From Rhodospirillaceae bacterium (GTDB lineage: Bacteria > Pseudomonadota > Alphaproteobacteria > UBA6615), in the NCBI GenBank assembly GCA_002713365.1, contig PASR01000018.1, positions 1 through 37,117 on the forward strand: a stretch of 37,117 nucleotides of DNA, in the 5' to 3' direction. The notes below the pieces were generated by a model that worked only from the letters and a program-made list of their open reading frames with translations, made no database searches and was not told the origin of the DNA. Positions 23,987-33,378 of this stretch are shown piece by piece. How positions within the stretch are numbered: the first letter of the stretch is position 1; each line of letters begins with the position of its first letter. The position numbers and the translations under genes were made by a program.

Positions 23987-24841
23987 CTACGTTTTTGTAC
24001 TGCGTGAAGCACGATGCATAAAAACAAACCCAACAAAAGAACTAAAGATTGAAATCACGATGATTAAAACTGCCATCGCGGGTAACTGAGGGGCTAATTC
24101 ATCAACTATTAAACCCCAAAACTGAACCGGTATAGTACGATCATAACCGGTAACAAAAATAGTTCTTATGAATTCATCGAATGATAGACTAAACGAAAAT
24201 AAAGCTGTGGCAATGATGCCTGGTCTAATAATTGGAAATACGACACGAAAAAAAATTTGCAGAGGTTTTGCACCAAGATCCATCGCAGCTTCTTCTAGTG
24301 CTCGGTCAAATCCGTGTAAGCGCGGGAAAAGTGTTAGAAATGCGAACGGTAATACCCAGTTAACATGTGCAACTAGTACAGTTGTCCAGAGAGATGATCG
24401 CACGCCAGAAAAACCAAAGAAGATTAATAAAACTATACCACCTATAATTCCTGGTATAATTATTGGTACGAGAATAAGGTACAAAACTATCGATTTTCCT
24501 CGAAAATCATGTCGAAAGCCCATGGCTAAGGATAATGCTAGAATTGTTGCTATAGTTGCTGAAAGAAAACCGACTCCCAGACTATTTAGAAGGGAATCTA
24601 GGAGTTCAGGACTAGAGAAAACCACCTCATACCAGCGGATAGTAAAGCCACGAAACGGAAACCCAACTATCTCTGAGTCGTTAAATGATAGTAAAACGAT
24701 CATTAATAACGGGCCGTAAAGAAATGCGTAAAATGCCCCAGCATATATCCATAAAGCTGTTTTGTATCCTCTATATGGTTCTTTAGTTTTGAGGCTAGCT
24801 CGTCCAAGGGACTTTTTGTTATCTAGATTTTTATAAGTCAT
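23987..24841 (-). CDS. ABC transporter permease, PotC-like
   Basis: 284 residues with six hydrophobic helices after a polar N-terminus. The EAA loop that docks the ATPase reads EEAAMDLGAKPLQIFFRVVFPIIRPGI (about 187-213). It is the second of two permeases of the polyamine-type importer. Its start is three bases from the stop of the PotB-like gene, so they are translationally linked. A 68-base gap separates it from the binding-protein gene, which has its own strong ribosome binding site. Confidence 0.93.
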   Translation of the reverse strand: MTYKNLDNKKSLGRASLKTKEPYRGYKTALWIYAGAFYAFLYGPLLMIVLLSFNDSEIVGFPFRGFTIRWYEVVFSSPELLDSLLNSLGVGFLSATIATILALSLAMGFRHDFRGKSIVLYLILVPIIIPGIIGGIVLLIFFGFSGVRSSLWTTVLVAHVNWVLPFAFLTLFPRLHGFDRALEEAAMDLGAKPLQIFFRVVFPIIRPGIIATALFSFSLSFDEFIRTIFVTGYDRTIPVQFWGLIVDELAPQLPAMAVLIIVISIFSSFVGFVFMHRASRSTKT

Positions 24842-24844
24842 TTT

Positions 24845-25765
24845 CTAGCGATCCCTGCCCCCCGTAAATACATGCTGCACCCCAATCCATCTAGAGCTTA
24901 TAAGAAGTAGCAATAGTACTATTATGATTAGGGTTATTGAGAGAGCAGATCCAAATGCCCAGTTATTATTAGCTAAGAACTGGCTGGCAATGACGTTTCC
25001 ATACATGATGCCCGATGCACCACCAAGTAACTGAGGAGTTACGAATGCGCTGATTGATAAAAGAAAAACCATAATACAGCCTGAAAGAACCCCGGGCCAG
25101 CTAAGCGGAAGAATAATTCGTCTAAATATTGAGCCTGGTTTTGCACCAAGGTCAGTAGCAGCTTCAATCAATGCCGGGTCGATTTTTTCTAGAGAAAGAT
25201 AGATAGGTAGCGTCATAAATAGTGTGTAGACATAAACCAAACCTAAGAAAACGGCCCCCTCATTGTAGAGCAGCCAATCTATTGGAGTGTCAATCACCCC
25301 TAAAGCCTGAAGAATATTATTGATTGCTCCGTGGCGACCTAGGATTGGAAGCCATACAAAAGCGCGAATTACATAGCTGGTCCAAAATGGTAGAAACATC
25401 ATTAGGACAAATAGCGCTTTCTGCATTCCTTTTAGTCGTGAAAGTAAATAAGCAACTGGATAAGAGATTAACACGGTAAGAGCCGTCGTCATAAAAGCTA
25501 TTCTTAAAGTTTTAAAAAGTTGATCTCTATAAAGGTCAGTAATAATTACTCTGGCATAATTATCAAAAGAAAAATCAGGTTTGGTGCCGAAAATAGTAGA
25601 GGTCCAAAATGACATCATTAACATAAATGCTAGAGGGGCTAGACCAAATAACAAAAGCCAGATAACGCCAGGACTAAGCAACCAAATTGGGCGTCCAATA
25701 GGTTTTACTCCTCCACTGAACGCAGATTTGCGTTGCCTTGGATTATTATGAAAGATAGTTGTCAT
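24845..25765 (-). CDS. ABC transporter permease, PotB-like
   Basis: 306 residues with about six hydrophobic helices. The first, PIWLLSPGVIWLLLFGLAPL, is typical of PotB/FbpB-type permeases, and the EAA loop reads EAATDLGAKPGSIFRRIILP (about 192-211). The start overlaps the hydantoinase B-like gene by four bases (ATGA), which ties this transporter to that enzyme. This is a good argument that the imported compound is the hydantoinase-type substrate. Confidence 0.93.
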   Translation of the reverse strand: MTTIFHNNPRQRKSAFSGGVKPIGRPIWLLSPGVIWLLLFGLAPLAFMLMMSFWTSTIFGTKPDFSFDNYARVIITDLYRDQLFKTLRIAFMTTALTVLISYPVAYLLSRLKGMQKALFVLMMFLPFWTSYVIRAFVWLPILGRHGAINNILQALGVIDTPIDWLLYNEGAVFLGLVYVYTLFMTLPIYLSLEKIDPALIEAATDLGAKPGSIFRRIILPLSWPGVLSGCIMVFLLSISAFVTPQLLGGASGIMYGNVIASQFLANNNWAFGSALSITLIIIVLLLLLISSRWIGVQHVFTGGRDR

Positions 25766-27492
25766 GCCATCTTTTTTCGTAAAAGTTCAGTTGCTTGGAT
25801 ATCTACTTCTAAAACATTAGGGTTAATAACTACCCCGTAATCTTTTTTAGCATTTTCAATTGATACGTATCCTTGAACTACATCTTCTAAAACCCTCGCT
25901 GTTTCTCTTTGTAAGGCATCTCCATATCCTCCTCCTCCACTCAATATAAATTGAATTTTGTCATTGGGAGATAAACGACGGTATATTCCATGGTCAACGG
26001 TCTCACCATTAGCCCACATTCCGCTACCACGACCATTTCCCCCCCCGCATCTACCGAATACTGGAAAGGTACCATCTTCAGTTCTACCACTTAAGCGAAC
26101 GGAACTTTCAACGTCATGAGCAAACTCTTTATTACCATCTAAAATACAAAACTCGACTTTTTGTCCTAGACCTCCGCGATTAAAACCAGGCCCCCCCGAG
26201 TCAGGAAGAAGTTCTTTATGGGTATAGTACATCCTTGCTTCATTTTCAGTTACCTCTATGGGGATGTTACGTGTGTTATTAGGAAAGCATAAACAAGAAT
26301 AACCGTCGTATTGGGCACTGGCCCCGAACCCCCCGCTATGCTGAGCAATAGCCATAAACGACCTTCCATCTGTATGTCGCCCGTGCAAATAAACCTCGTT
26401 AGCTGGCGATCCCCCATTTGAAGCAAGAATGGTGTCAGGCATAATATTTTCCATGGCAGCAAAGACAATTTCTGGGAATAGATGAGATATCATCGTTCGC
26501 CCCCAAGTGGCTGCAGGAGGCCGGGAATTAACAACGGTTCCTTCTGGAGCGATAACTTTTATCGGCCTTAAGCCACCGTCATTATTTGGGATGTAGGGGT
26601 CCAATGCTAATTTAATAGGGTAGGATGAGTAAGACCTGGTCATGTTATAAGAGCAATTTATTGCTGCCCCAACCTCCCCTGAAGAACCAGAATAGTCTAT
26701 TATTACTTCGTCATCTATAACTGTTATTTCGGCATTAATTCTAATCTCGTCCTCGCAACCAGGAATTTTAGGAAGCAAAACATTATTTTTGTAAGAGCCA
26801 TTGGGTAACGCTGATATTTTTTTTCGTAGGCTGGATTCAGTACGATGAATAACCTCTGCCCCCAATTCTTCTAACCCATCTAATTTATATTCATCGAGTA
26901 AGTTTTTAAGTCCGCGTGTACAAACATTGTTGGCAACTAATTGAGCCCTAAGATCTCCTAAAACTTTATCAGGGACACGTATGTTAGCTTTAATAAACTC
27001 GAATATTGTTTGATCAAGTGTTCCTTCTGTAAATAATTTCAGAATTGGGATTTTTAGTCCTTCTTCATACATGTCTTTAGATTCTAATGTCGACATACGC
27101 CCACCCATATCCAAATGATGAACTATACATAGGGTATAGCCGACGATTTTATCACGATGAAAGATTGGGGACGCAATTGATATATCGATGAGATGGCCAC
27201 TCGCAATCCAAGGATCATTAGTTATGATAGCGTCCCCTGGTTTTAAACTTTCTGGTGGATGTTTTTTTAGGAAATTACGCATTACTTCTGGCACTATTCC
27301 CAAAAAACCAGCTGTTGTAACAGTTGAGTGGGATAGCATTTGAGCGTTCGTGTCAAACAAAGCACAACAAAAATCATGGTATTCTTTTACAGATGGGGTG
27401 TAAGCTGTTCGCATCAGTCCCGTTGCTGCTTCGTCGACTATTGTTATGAGTCGACTCCAGAGAATTTGTATTGTCACTGGGTCTAGTTGCAT
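25762..27492 (-). CDS. Hydantoinase B/oxoprolinase family protein
   Basis: 576 residues, a normal length for HyuB/acetophenone-carboxylase-type subunits. Visible family segments are the N-terminal LDPVTIQILWSRLITIVDEA, GDAIITNDPWIASGHLIDI, the metal-like HHLDMGG and the C-terminal glycine-rich GRCGGGNGRGSG and SGGGGYGDAL. With the A subunit these proteins perform ATP-dependent opening of hydantoin-like or pyroglutamate-like rings, or ATP-dependent carboxylation of ketones. It starts three bases after the A subunit stops and overlaps the PotB-like permease by four. Which reaction occurs here cannot be decided from sequence. Confidence 0.93.
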   Translation of the reverse strand: MQLDPVTIQILWSRLITIVDEAATGLMRTAYTPSVKEYHDFCCALFDTNAQMLSHSTVTTAGFLGIVPEVMRNFLKKHPPESLKPGDAIITNDPWIASGHLIDISIASPIFHRDKIVGYTLCIVHHLDMGGRMSTLESKDMYEEGLKIPILKLFTEGTLDQTIFEFIKANIRVPDKVLGDLRAQLVANNVCTRGLKNLLDEYKLDGLEELGAEVIHRTESSLRKKISALPNGSYKNNVLLPKIPGCEDEIRINAEITVIDDEVIIDYSGSSGEVGAAINCSYNMTRSYSSYPIKLALDPYIPNNDGGLRPIKVIAPEGTVVNSRPPAATWGRTMISHLFPEIVFAAMENIMPDTILASNGGSPANEVYLHGRHTDGRSFMAIAQHSGGFGASAQYDGYSCLCFPNNTRNIPIEVTENEARMYYTHKELLPDSGGPGFNRGGLGQKVEFCILDGNKEFAHDVESSVRLSGRTEDGTFPVFGRCGGGNGRGSGMWANGETVDHGIYRRLSPNDKIQFILSGGGGYGDALQRETARVLEDVVQGYVSIENAKKDYGVVINPNVLEVDIQATELLRKKMA

Positions 27493-27495
27493 AGC

Positions 27496-29622
27496 TTAAC
27501 TCTCCCCGATATAGGAATTTATCGATTGATCATCACTTTCTTTCGTATTAGTAGACGATTTAGCCAAGTCTATTTCAAGGCAGCCACGGTTATTAACGGT
27601 TAATTTATCTCCATCACCAATAACTGTTGTAGATTCGCGTTCTTCTACAATTGCAGGGCCCATGATTAATTGTCCTATACAAAGATCGGTTCGTTCATAT
27701 ACCGGCACTGTTGCTGTACCGGTTTCTGATGAAACGTAAACGTCTCTAACTGCTTTTGGTTCAGCGTCCGTAGTTGCAGTTGGTTTAGCAATATCAAGAT
27801 GGGGCATGGGTTGGCTAACATAAACACGGATACTGGCCAGTTCTATTGGGTTTTCGTCGTCTACTTTTCCATAAAGTTCATTATACTCAGCTTCGAAACT
27901 GCCTTCCCAATCGGTTTTAAGTTTTTCGTTAACTGTCGGCTCTTCTATATCAATTTCTAAGGGATAATCCTGACCTGAGTATCTTAAATCAACTGTTCTT
28001 CTTACTAATAATTCACTACCCTCCGGCATTAGAGAACGAGCTTCCTGTTCTAACTCCCTATAAAACTCATGAATTTTTGTAAGATCAACATTACGTAAAA
28101 TTTGTCGAATAGTTCTGCTGCGCTCAAAAGCAACAGGAGCAGCTAATAACCCCAGTGAGGACATTACTCCTGAAAACGGCGGTACAATAACTTTAGGACA
28201 GCCTAATTTGCGTGCCAGACCCAAAGCGTGAACGGGCCCGGCCCCCCCGAAAGCGACGAGGGACAGTTTAGAAGGAGCTTGCCCTTTTTCTGCGACATAA
28301 ACACGTGCTGCAGACGCCATGTTTTCGTTCACAATTTCGTGAACCCCGGCTGCGGCTTCAATTGGGGTAAGTCCTGTTTTTTCTGAAAGGGTATTTCTAA
28401 TTGCTCGCTCAGCAGCGTCTCTATCAAGACGCATTTGACCGCCAAGGAAGTAGTCGGGGTTAAGGTAGCCTAATAATAAATCCGCGTCTGTTACGGTTGG
28501 TTCTTGACCATTCAATCCATAACTTGCGGGTCCCGGGTCTGAGCCAGAACTATCAGGACCTACTTGCATTAACCCTAGATCATTCACCCTAGCGATACTT
28601 CCCCCCCCAGCACCAATTTCAAGCAGGTCATAAACTGGAACTGCTGCCGGCAAGCCACTTCCCATTTTAAAGCGATGTACTCGGTCAACTTCGTATGTTC
28701 GTGTTCTAGCTGCTCGACCATTTTCGATTATACAAAGTTTTGCGGTTGTTCCTCCCATATCAAAGGATAACATCGGATCAATGTTCATAAGTCGTCCAAA
28801 ATATGAAGCTGCTTCTACGCCCGCAGCGGGCCCTGATTCAACAATTTGTACTGGGACGCTCTTAGCTGTTTCAACCGTTGCAGTTCCTCCATTTGAGAGC
28901 ATAACAAAAAGTCTATTTCTGTAACCTCGGCTCTTCAAGCCTTCTGACAATTGATCTAAATATCCTTCGGCAATGCCTTTTACGTATGCGTCAATGACAG
29001 TTGTTGATGTTCGTTCATATTCCTTAGGCTCGGGGTGAACCTCGTGAGATAGCGACAATATTACATTTGGTAACTCACTTTTTAATATCTCTCCAGCTCT
29101 TATCTCATTTGAGCTATTTTGATACGAATGAAGAAATGCTACTGCGACGGCTTCAACGTCAGCTTCTCGAAATATCTCGGCTGCTTTGCGAACGCTTGCT
29201 TCATTAAGTGGGTTTAGAACCATACCACTAGCTAAAATACGTTCTTCAGCTCCCAAACGTAAATTTCTTGGAACCATTGGCTCCGGTAAGCGAATAAACA
29301 TATCAAATATGTCATAACGGACCTCTCGAGCAATTTCGAGAATGTCTGTGAAACCCTCAGTCGTTAAAAGGCCTGTTTTTGATCCTTTTCTCTCGAGAAT
29401 AACATTAGTTATTAATGTAGTTGCATGAATAACTTCTTTTGCCTCAGTTAACATGTTCGGGATAGTTTCAGATAAGAGATCTACTCCTTGGATCACAGTT
29501 TTTTCCGGAGCACTGGAAGATGTTAACATTTTTTCTACTCTGACTTCGCCAGAAATAGCATCAACCAAAGAAAAATCAGTAAAAGTTCCACCAATGTCGA
29601 TACCTAGCCTATATCGAGACAT
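27496..29622 (-). CDS. Hydantoinase A/oxoprolinase family protein
   Basis: About 708 residues. The ATP-binding DIGGTFTDFS is at 9-18. LSFDMGGTTAKLCIIENGRA is the second phosphate loop, and EIGAGGGSIARV and GPGPASYG-like SDPGPASYG follow. VAFGGAGPVHALGLARKLG is typical of the family. I choose the ATG at 29622, which has AGGA at good spacing, over one five codons upstream. This is the first gene of a leftward train ending with the Rieske beta subunit. It has a run of eight C's (+ strand) near 28611-28618 coding for a conserved Gly-rich turn; the frame is intact. Confidence 0.94.
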   Translation of the reverse strand: MSRYRLGIDIGGTFTDFSLVDAISGEVRVEKMLTSSSAPEKTVIQGVDLLSETIPNMLTEAKEVIHATTLITNVILERKGSKTGLLTTEGFTDILEIAREVRYDIFDMFIRLPEPMVPRNLRLGAEERILASGMVLNPLNEASVRKAAEIFREADVEAVAVAFLHSYQNSSNEIRAGEILKSELPNVILSLSHEVHPEPKEYERTSTTVIDAYVKGIAEGYLDQLSEGLKSRGYRNRLFVMLSNGGTATVETAKSVPVQIVESGPAAGVEAASYFGRLMNIDPMLSFDMGGTTAKLCIIENGRAARTRTYEVDRVHRFKMGSGLPAAVPVYDLLEIGAGGGSIARVNDLGLMQVGPDSSGSDPGPASYGLNGQEPTVTDADLLLGYLNPDYFLGGQMRLDRDAAERAIRNTLSEKTGLTPIEAAAGVHEIVNENMASAARVYVAEKGQAPSKLSLVAFGGAGPVHALGLARKLGCPKVIVPPFSGVMSSLGLLAAPVAFERSRTIRQILRNVDLTKIHEFYRELEQEARSLMPEGSELLVRRTVDLRYSGQDYPLEIDIEEPTVNEKLKTDWEGSFEAEYNELYGKVDDENPIELASIRVYVSQPMPHLDIAKPTATTDAEPKAVRDVYVSSETGTATVPVYERTDLCIGQLIMGPAIVEERESTTVIGDGDKLTVNNRGCLEIDLAKSSTNTKESDDQSINSYIGES

Positions 29623-29861
29623 TTTAATTCCTAACATTTATGCTTATACAATTAACTATTTAACCAAAGCGAGATCGAGCGGTAACTACCAGTAAAATTA
29701 TAAAAATAAGAAATATATATTAGTAAACATTATCAAAAAAAGTAAAGGCTCCTAAAGCGTATTCCCTCTATATGGTATAAATATCTTTTCCTGAAGAACA
29801 TTGACAGTGTTAAGAAAGAGGATTTACCGTTAGTTTCTAAATATTGTTACATATTAAGGTC
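29623..29861. promoter_or_regulatory. Divergent promoter region of the two right-hand trains
   Basis: About 240 AT-rich bases between the leftward hydantoinase train and the rightward RraA train. Rightward candidates are an extended -10, TGGTATAAA at 29773-29781, and a consensus -35 TTGACA at 29801-29806 with only a poor -10 partner. Leftward there is a perfect TATAAT at 29697-29702 (- strand) with a weak -35. No long dyad or RNA gene was found. Shared control of both trains from here is likely. Confidence 0.4.
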
Positions 29862-30494
29862 ATGGATTTTTTAATGACACCCGATGAGATAGCCTATTGC
29901 TTAGGAAAATTTCCTACAGCCACGATTTATGAGGCAGCAGGGAAGTTTGGTGATATGGGGCCGGAAATCATACCTATGGTCCCAGACGCAGGCTTTAGTG
30001 CAATTGCATATACTGTAAAAACGTTTCCTAGCGATACGACAGCAGTTATCCGTGCTCTAGACACTGCACCTGAGGGTTCGGTTTTAGTAATTGATTCTGG
30101 GGGCACTAATCGAGCTGCTGTTTGGGGAGGCACTTCTTCTTTGGTTTGCAGCATCCGAGGTTTGGTTGGTTGCGTAACAAATGGGTGTGTTAGAGACACT
30201 TCAGAGTTAATTAAATTAGGTGTTTCTGTTTATGCTGCCGGGATTTCTCCAAGAGGCACGTTAAAGAATCATGAAGGATGGTGTGGATTACCGGTATCTG
30301 TCGGAGGTGTTAGCGTATCTACTGGTGACTATGTTGTTGGTGATAATGATGGTGTTATGGTTGTTCCTGCTGAAAATGGTGAACATATATGTGAACTAGC
30401 TAGACAACAACGAAAGAAAGAGGAAGAACGCGATAGAAGAGTGCGTAATGGGGAAGCCCTGTCAGCTATAATTGGTTTGGATGAAATAGGATAG
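29862..30494 (+). CDS. RraA family protein (4-hydroxy-4-methyl-2-oxoglutarate aldolase-like)
   Basis: About 210 residues in the RraA/HMG-aldolase family. The signature region runs GGTSSLVCSIRGLVGCVTNG, followed by C-V-R-D with Arg111 and Asp112, the residues that bind the substrate and the divalent metal. Enzymes of this family split 4-hydroxy-4-methyl-2-oxoglutarate or 4-carboxy-4-hydroxy-2-oxoadipate to pyruvate, or decarboxylate oxaloacetate; some are RNase E inhibitors. In a catabolic train the aldolase role is more likely. Start at 29862 follows AAGG; a TTG at 29844 or the ATG at 29874 are alternatives. It ends six bases before the LeuC-like gene. Confidence 0.85.
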   Translation: MDFLMTPDEIAYCLGKFPTATIYEAAGKFGDMGPEIIPMVPDAGFSAIAYTVKTFPSDTTAVIRALDTAPEGSVLVIDSGGTNRAAVWGGTSSLVCSIRGLVGCVTNGCVRDTSELIKLGVSVYAAGISPRGTLKNHEGWCGLPVSVGGVSVSTGDYVVGDNDGVMVVPAENGEHICELARQQRKKEEERDRRVRNGEALSAIIGLDEIG

Positions 30495-30500
30495 GAGCAT

Positions 30501-31760
30501 ATGGGCAAGACTATTACAGAAAAGGTGCTTTCTAGAGTAACTGGTGGAGATGTTTCAGCAGGAGAAATAATTTATCCTGAACCTGAGTTAATAACTGTGC
30601 ATGACTGGTATGTAGTTAACTTTGATAAAGCGCTTAAAGAACTTGGAGTTGAGAAACTTTACGAGCCAGATAAAGTAATCATTTCTACTGATCACGAACC
30701 CGTAGCCGTTAGTCCTCAGGCATCAGAACGACAAAAACAAGTGCGCGAAATCGTTAAAAAATATGGAATTAAGCATTTTTATGATTCAGGGCGTGGAGGA
30801 CATGGCCATATTTTTCCGGTTGAGATGGGTTTTGTTAAGCCGGGAATGTTTGTAGAGGCTTATGATGTCCACGTTACTAATTTTGGAGCAGTAGGGGCTC
30901 TTGCTATACCCGTTTTAATTGAAATCACTGAAGTACTGGCTTGCGGCTCGGTATGGCTAAAAGTTCCAGAAACAGTTCGCGTTAATCTTACTGGTTCTTT
31001 ACTCCCTGGTACTAATATGCGTGATGTGGCACAAAAATTAATTTGCGACCTAGGCGCAGAGCGAGTTGATTATGCAGTAGTTGAATTTGGGGGGGATGCA
31101 ATGCCTTCAATTGATATTGCAGGCCGACATACACTCTGTAATACGCCAATTGATATTGGAGCAAAGTCAGTATTAGTAGAACCTGACCAGTCAACACTCG
31201 ATTACTTAGCTGGAAGAGTTAATGGTCCTATAGATCTTATTTCTAGTGATTTAGATGCAAATTTTCGAGAGATCATTGACTATGACCTTAATGTTTTGGA
31301 GCCGCAAATTGCGATACCCCCAACACCAGATTGTGTGGTGGGTGTGTCTGAAGTTGTTGGCAAAGAAGTGCACCATGCCTTTATCGGTTCGTGTGCTGCG
31401 GCGAACCTTAGTGACCTAAGAGCTGCAGCCGAAATACTGAGAGGCAATCGAATTCATCCACAAGTGCGGTTTATTATAACTCCAGGAACTCAGGAAATAA
31501 TGTCTGCGGCCGAAGAGGAGGGTCTTATTGGTTTGTTTGCAGAAGCTGGAGCAATGATTACACAACCTGGTTGTGGCCCTTGTGCTGGTGGACGCATTGG
31601 AGGAATGGCTGATGGAGAAACCTCGATAAATACAGGAACAAGAAATGATTACGGTCGTTTGGGAGCAATGAAATCTGAAATTTATCTAGGTAGTGCCTCT
31701 ACGGTTGCTGCCTCGGCAATTCAAGGGAAAATTACTGACCCAAGAGATTTTTTAAATTAA
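30501..31760 (+). CDS. Aconitase/isopropylmalate isomerase family, large subunit (LeuC-like)
   Basis: 419 residues, the length of the short LeuC/homoaconitase-type large subunits. The 4Fe-4S ligands are visible as Cys298 (IGSCAAANLSDLR), Cys358 and Cys361 (PGCGPCAGG). HEPVAV, DSGRGGHGHIFPVE and TNFGAVGAL correspond to the substrate and cluster environment. These enzymes dehydrate and rehydrate hydroxy-di- or tricarboxylic acids. True leucine synthesis is unlikely here, because LeuA and LeuB are absent and the neighbours are catabolic. A hydratase step on a substituted malate or maleate, feeding the RraA-type aldolase, is a reasonable inference. Confidence 0.9.
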   Translation: MGKTITEKVLSRVTGGDVSAGEIIYPEPELITVHDWYVVNFDKALKELGVEKLYEPDKVIISTDHEPVAVSPQASERQKQVREIVKKYGIKHFYDSGRGGHGHIFPVEMGFVKPGMFVEAYDVHVTNFGAVGALAIPVLIEITEVLACGSVWLKVPETVRVNLTGSLLPGTNMRDVAQKLICDLGAERVDYAVVEFGGDAMPSIDIAGRHTLCNTPIDIGAKSVLVEPDQSTLDYLAGRVNGPIDLISSDLDANFREIIDYDLNVLEPQIAIPPTPDCVVGVSEVVGKEVHHAFIGSCAAANLSDLRAAAEILRGNRIHPQVRFIITPGTQEIMSAAEEEGLIGLFAEAGAMITQPGCGPCAGGRIGGMADGETSINTGTRNDYGRLGAMKSEIYLGSASTVAASAIQGKITDPRDFLN

Positions 31761-31784
31761 CCCTTGTTAATATTAGGAATAACT

Positions 31785-32300
31785 ATGGATTGGATCTATA
31801 AGGGAAAGTGCTGGAAATTTGGCGATAACCTTGGCATTGACGGTGACGTTATGCCGTTACGTTTCGCATTAGAACGCGAGCTTGATAAAAATATTCTTCG
31901 AGATTATCTAATGGCAGGTGTTGATCCTGAGTTTCCCCAAAAAGTATCGCCAGGTGATATAATCGTTGCGGGAAAGCGGTTCGGTCAAGGGAATCCGCAT
32001 ATTCAAGGGTTTCTTGGTATAGTTGGGCATGGGCTAGGTTTGGTAGCTGAGAGTATTCCAAGAGGTAGTTTTCGAAATGCGATAAATGCGGGTCTACCTT
32101 TTCTAAATGGATGCGATGGAGTGGGCAATGATGTGGATACGGGGGATGAACTTGAAGTCAACTTTTTAACTGGAGAATTCAATAATTTATCACGCAATAT
32201 TACGCGTCAATATATGCCGCTGGATGCCAAACTTAGAGAAATTATACAGGCCGGTGGTTGGGCGCCGAGTTTAGAAAAACGTCTCTCACATGTGCGCTAG
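31785..32300 (+). CDS. Aconitase/isopropylmalate isomerase family, small subunit (LeuD-like)
   Basis: 171 residues starting at the ATG that has AGGAA upstream; an in-frame TTG at 31764 is less likely. It opens with a swivel-domain strand, YKGKCWKFGDNLGIDGDVMP, and later has VAESIPRGSFRNAINAGLPF, the usual end of the active-site loop. The usual G-S-S-R-E motif of LeuD/aconitase swivel domains is replaced here by G-N-P-H-I after KRFGQ, so the substrate contact is changed. It partners the large subunit 24 bases upstream. A true isopropylmalate role is therefore doubtful. Confidence 0.88.
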   Translation: MDWIYKGKCWKFGDNLGIDGDVMPLRFALERELDKNILRDYLMAGVDPEFPQKVSPGDIIVAGKRFGQGNPHIQGFLGIVGHGLGLVAESIPRGSFRNAINAGLPFLNGCDGVGNDVDTGDELEVNFLTGEFNNLSRNITRQYMPLDAKLREIIQAGGWAPSLEKRLSHVR

Positions 32301-32375
32301 CATTATTTTTGATTTCTTAGAAAACCTTCCAGATGAAGCCAACAAAAAAAGAAAAATAGCTATGGAGGAATTTAA

Positions 32376-33263
32376 ATGCCTTATGTAACCGCCACTGACG
32401 GAGTTGAACTATTTTATGAAGAAGCGGGCTCAGGTACTCCAGTAATCTTTGCGCATGAATTTGGTGGTGATTATAGGCATTGCGAACCCCAGATGCGTTT
32501 TTTCTCGCGTTCACATCGCTGTATAGCTTTTAATGCCCGTGGATATCCACCATCAGGTGTGCCAGAAGATCCAGATATGTATAGCCAAAATAGTGCACGT
32601 GACGATGTGCTTGCAATACTGAACGGATTGGATATTGATAAGGCACACATAAATGGTTTGTCGATGGGTGGGTTTGCTAGCCTACATTTTGGTTTTGAAT
32701 ACCCAGATCGTGCTCTATCACTAGTGGTGGCTGGCTGTGGTTACGGCGCAAAGTCTGACCATAAAGAACAGTTTGTTCGTGAGACAACTGAAGTAGCTGA
32801 CCGAATTGAAAACGAAACGATGGCTGTATTTGGAAAAGTTTATGCTTTAGGCCCTACTAGAGTTCAATTTCAAAATAAAGACCCGCGTGGTTGGCAAGAG
32901 TTTGAACAGCAGATCTGTGAGCACTCAAGCATTGGTTCAGCTAACACTATGCGCGGCGTTCAAAGGAAACGCCCATCATTATACGATTTAGAAGATAAGA
33001 TGCACGCTCTTAAGGTTCCCACTTTAGTAATAAATGGAGATGAGGACGACCCTTGCTTGGATGCTGGGCTATACATGAAAAGAAACATTGTATCGTCTGC
33101 ACTAGTTCTCCTTCCTCGCACTGGCCATCTTTGCAATCTTGAGGAACCTATTCTGTATAATCAAATTTGTGGCGATTTTATGCAAAGAGTTGAATCTGGT
33201 AGATGGGAGATGCGTGATCCTCGTTCAATGACTACTGCTATTATATCAACCCCAGGAATGTAA
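32376..33263 (+). CDS. Alpha/beta hydrolase
   Basis: 295 residues. The nucleophile elbow NGLSMGG has Ser96, an acid is in INGDEDDPC (Asp222 or Asp224), and the catalytic His is at 251 in RTGHLCNLEEP. The oxyanion region is AHEFGGDYRH (27-36). The shape is that of 3-oxoadipate enol-lactonase or C-C hydrolase-type enzymes, which act on ring-cleavage products or esters. GGAGGAA upstream fixes the ATG. It lies 75 bases after the LeuD-like gene, in the same train. The substrate is unknown. Confidence 0.9.
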   Translation: MPYVTATDGVELFYEEAGSGTPVIFAHEFGGDYRHCEPQMRFFSRSHRCIAFNARGYPPSGVPEDPDMYSQNSARDDVLAILNGLDIDKAHINGLSMGGFASLHFGFEYPDRALSLVVAGCGYGAKSDHKEQFVRETTEVADRIENETMAVFGKVYALGPTRVQFQNKDPRGWQEFEQQICEHSSIGSANTMRGVQRKRPSLYDLEDKMHALKVPTLVINGDEDDPCLDAGLYMKRNIVSSALVLLPRTGHLCNLEEPILYNQICGDFMQRVESGRWEMRDPRSMTTAIISTPGM

Positions 33264-33378
33264 TAATTGACGAAAGATAAAACCTAACTAAAGTATGTTA
33301 CTCTAACTACTAAATATAGGGCCTGTTAACATAGTATTAGATCATGAAAGTCATTAAAAAACCTTAAGGAGTGATGTC

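Noticed and set aside
24168-24719. A 183-codon + strand frame opposite the PotC-like permease gene
   Set aside because: It is antisense to an unmistakable permease, its translation is rich in Arg, Lys, Asn and Thr with no fold signals, and it has no ribosome binding site. It is a shadow of the real gene.
28611-28618. Run of eight C's in the hydantoinase A-like gene as a phase-variation tract
   Set aside because: The frame is intact and the run encodes a conserved glycine-rich turn. Similar short runs occur in other genes here without frame effects.
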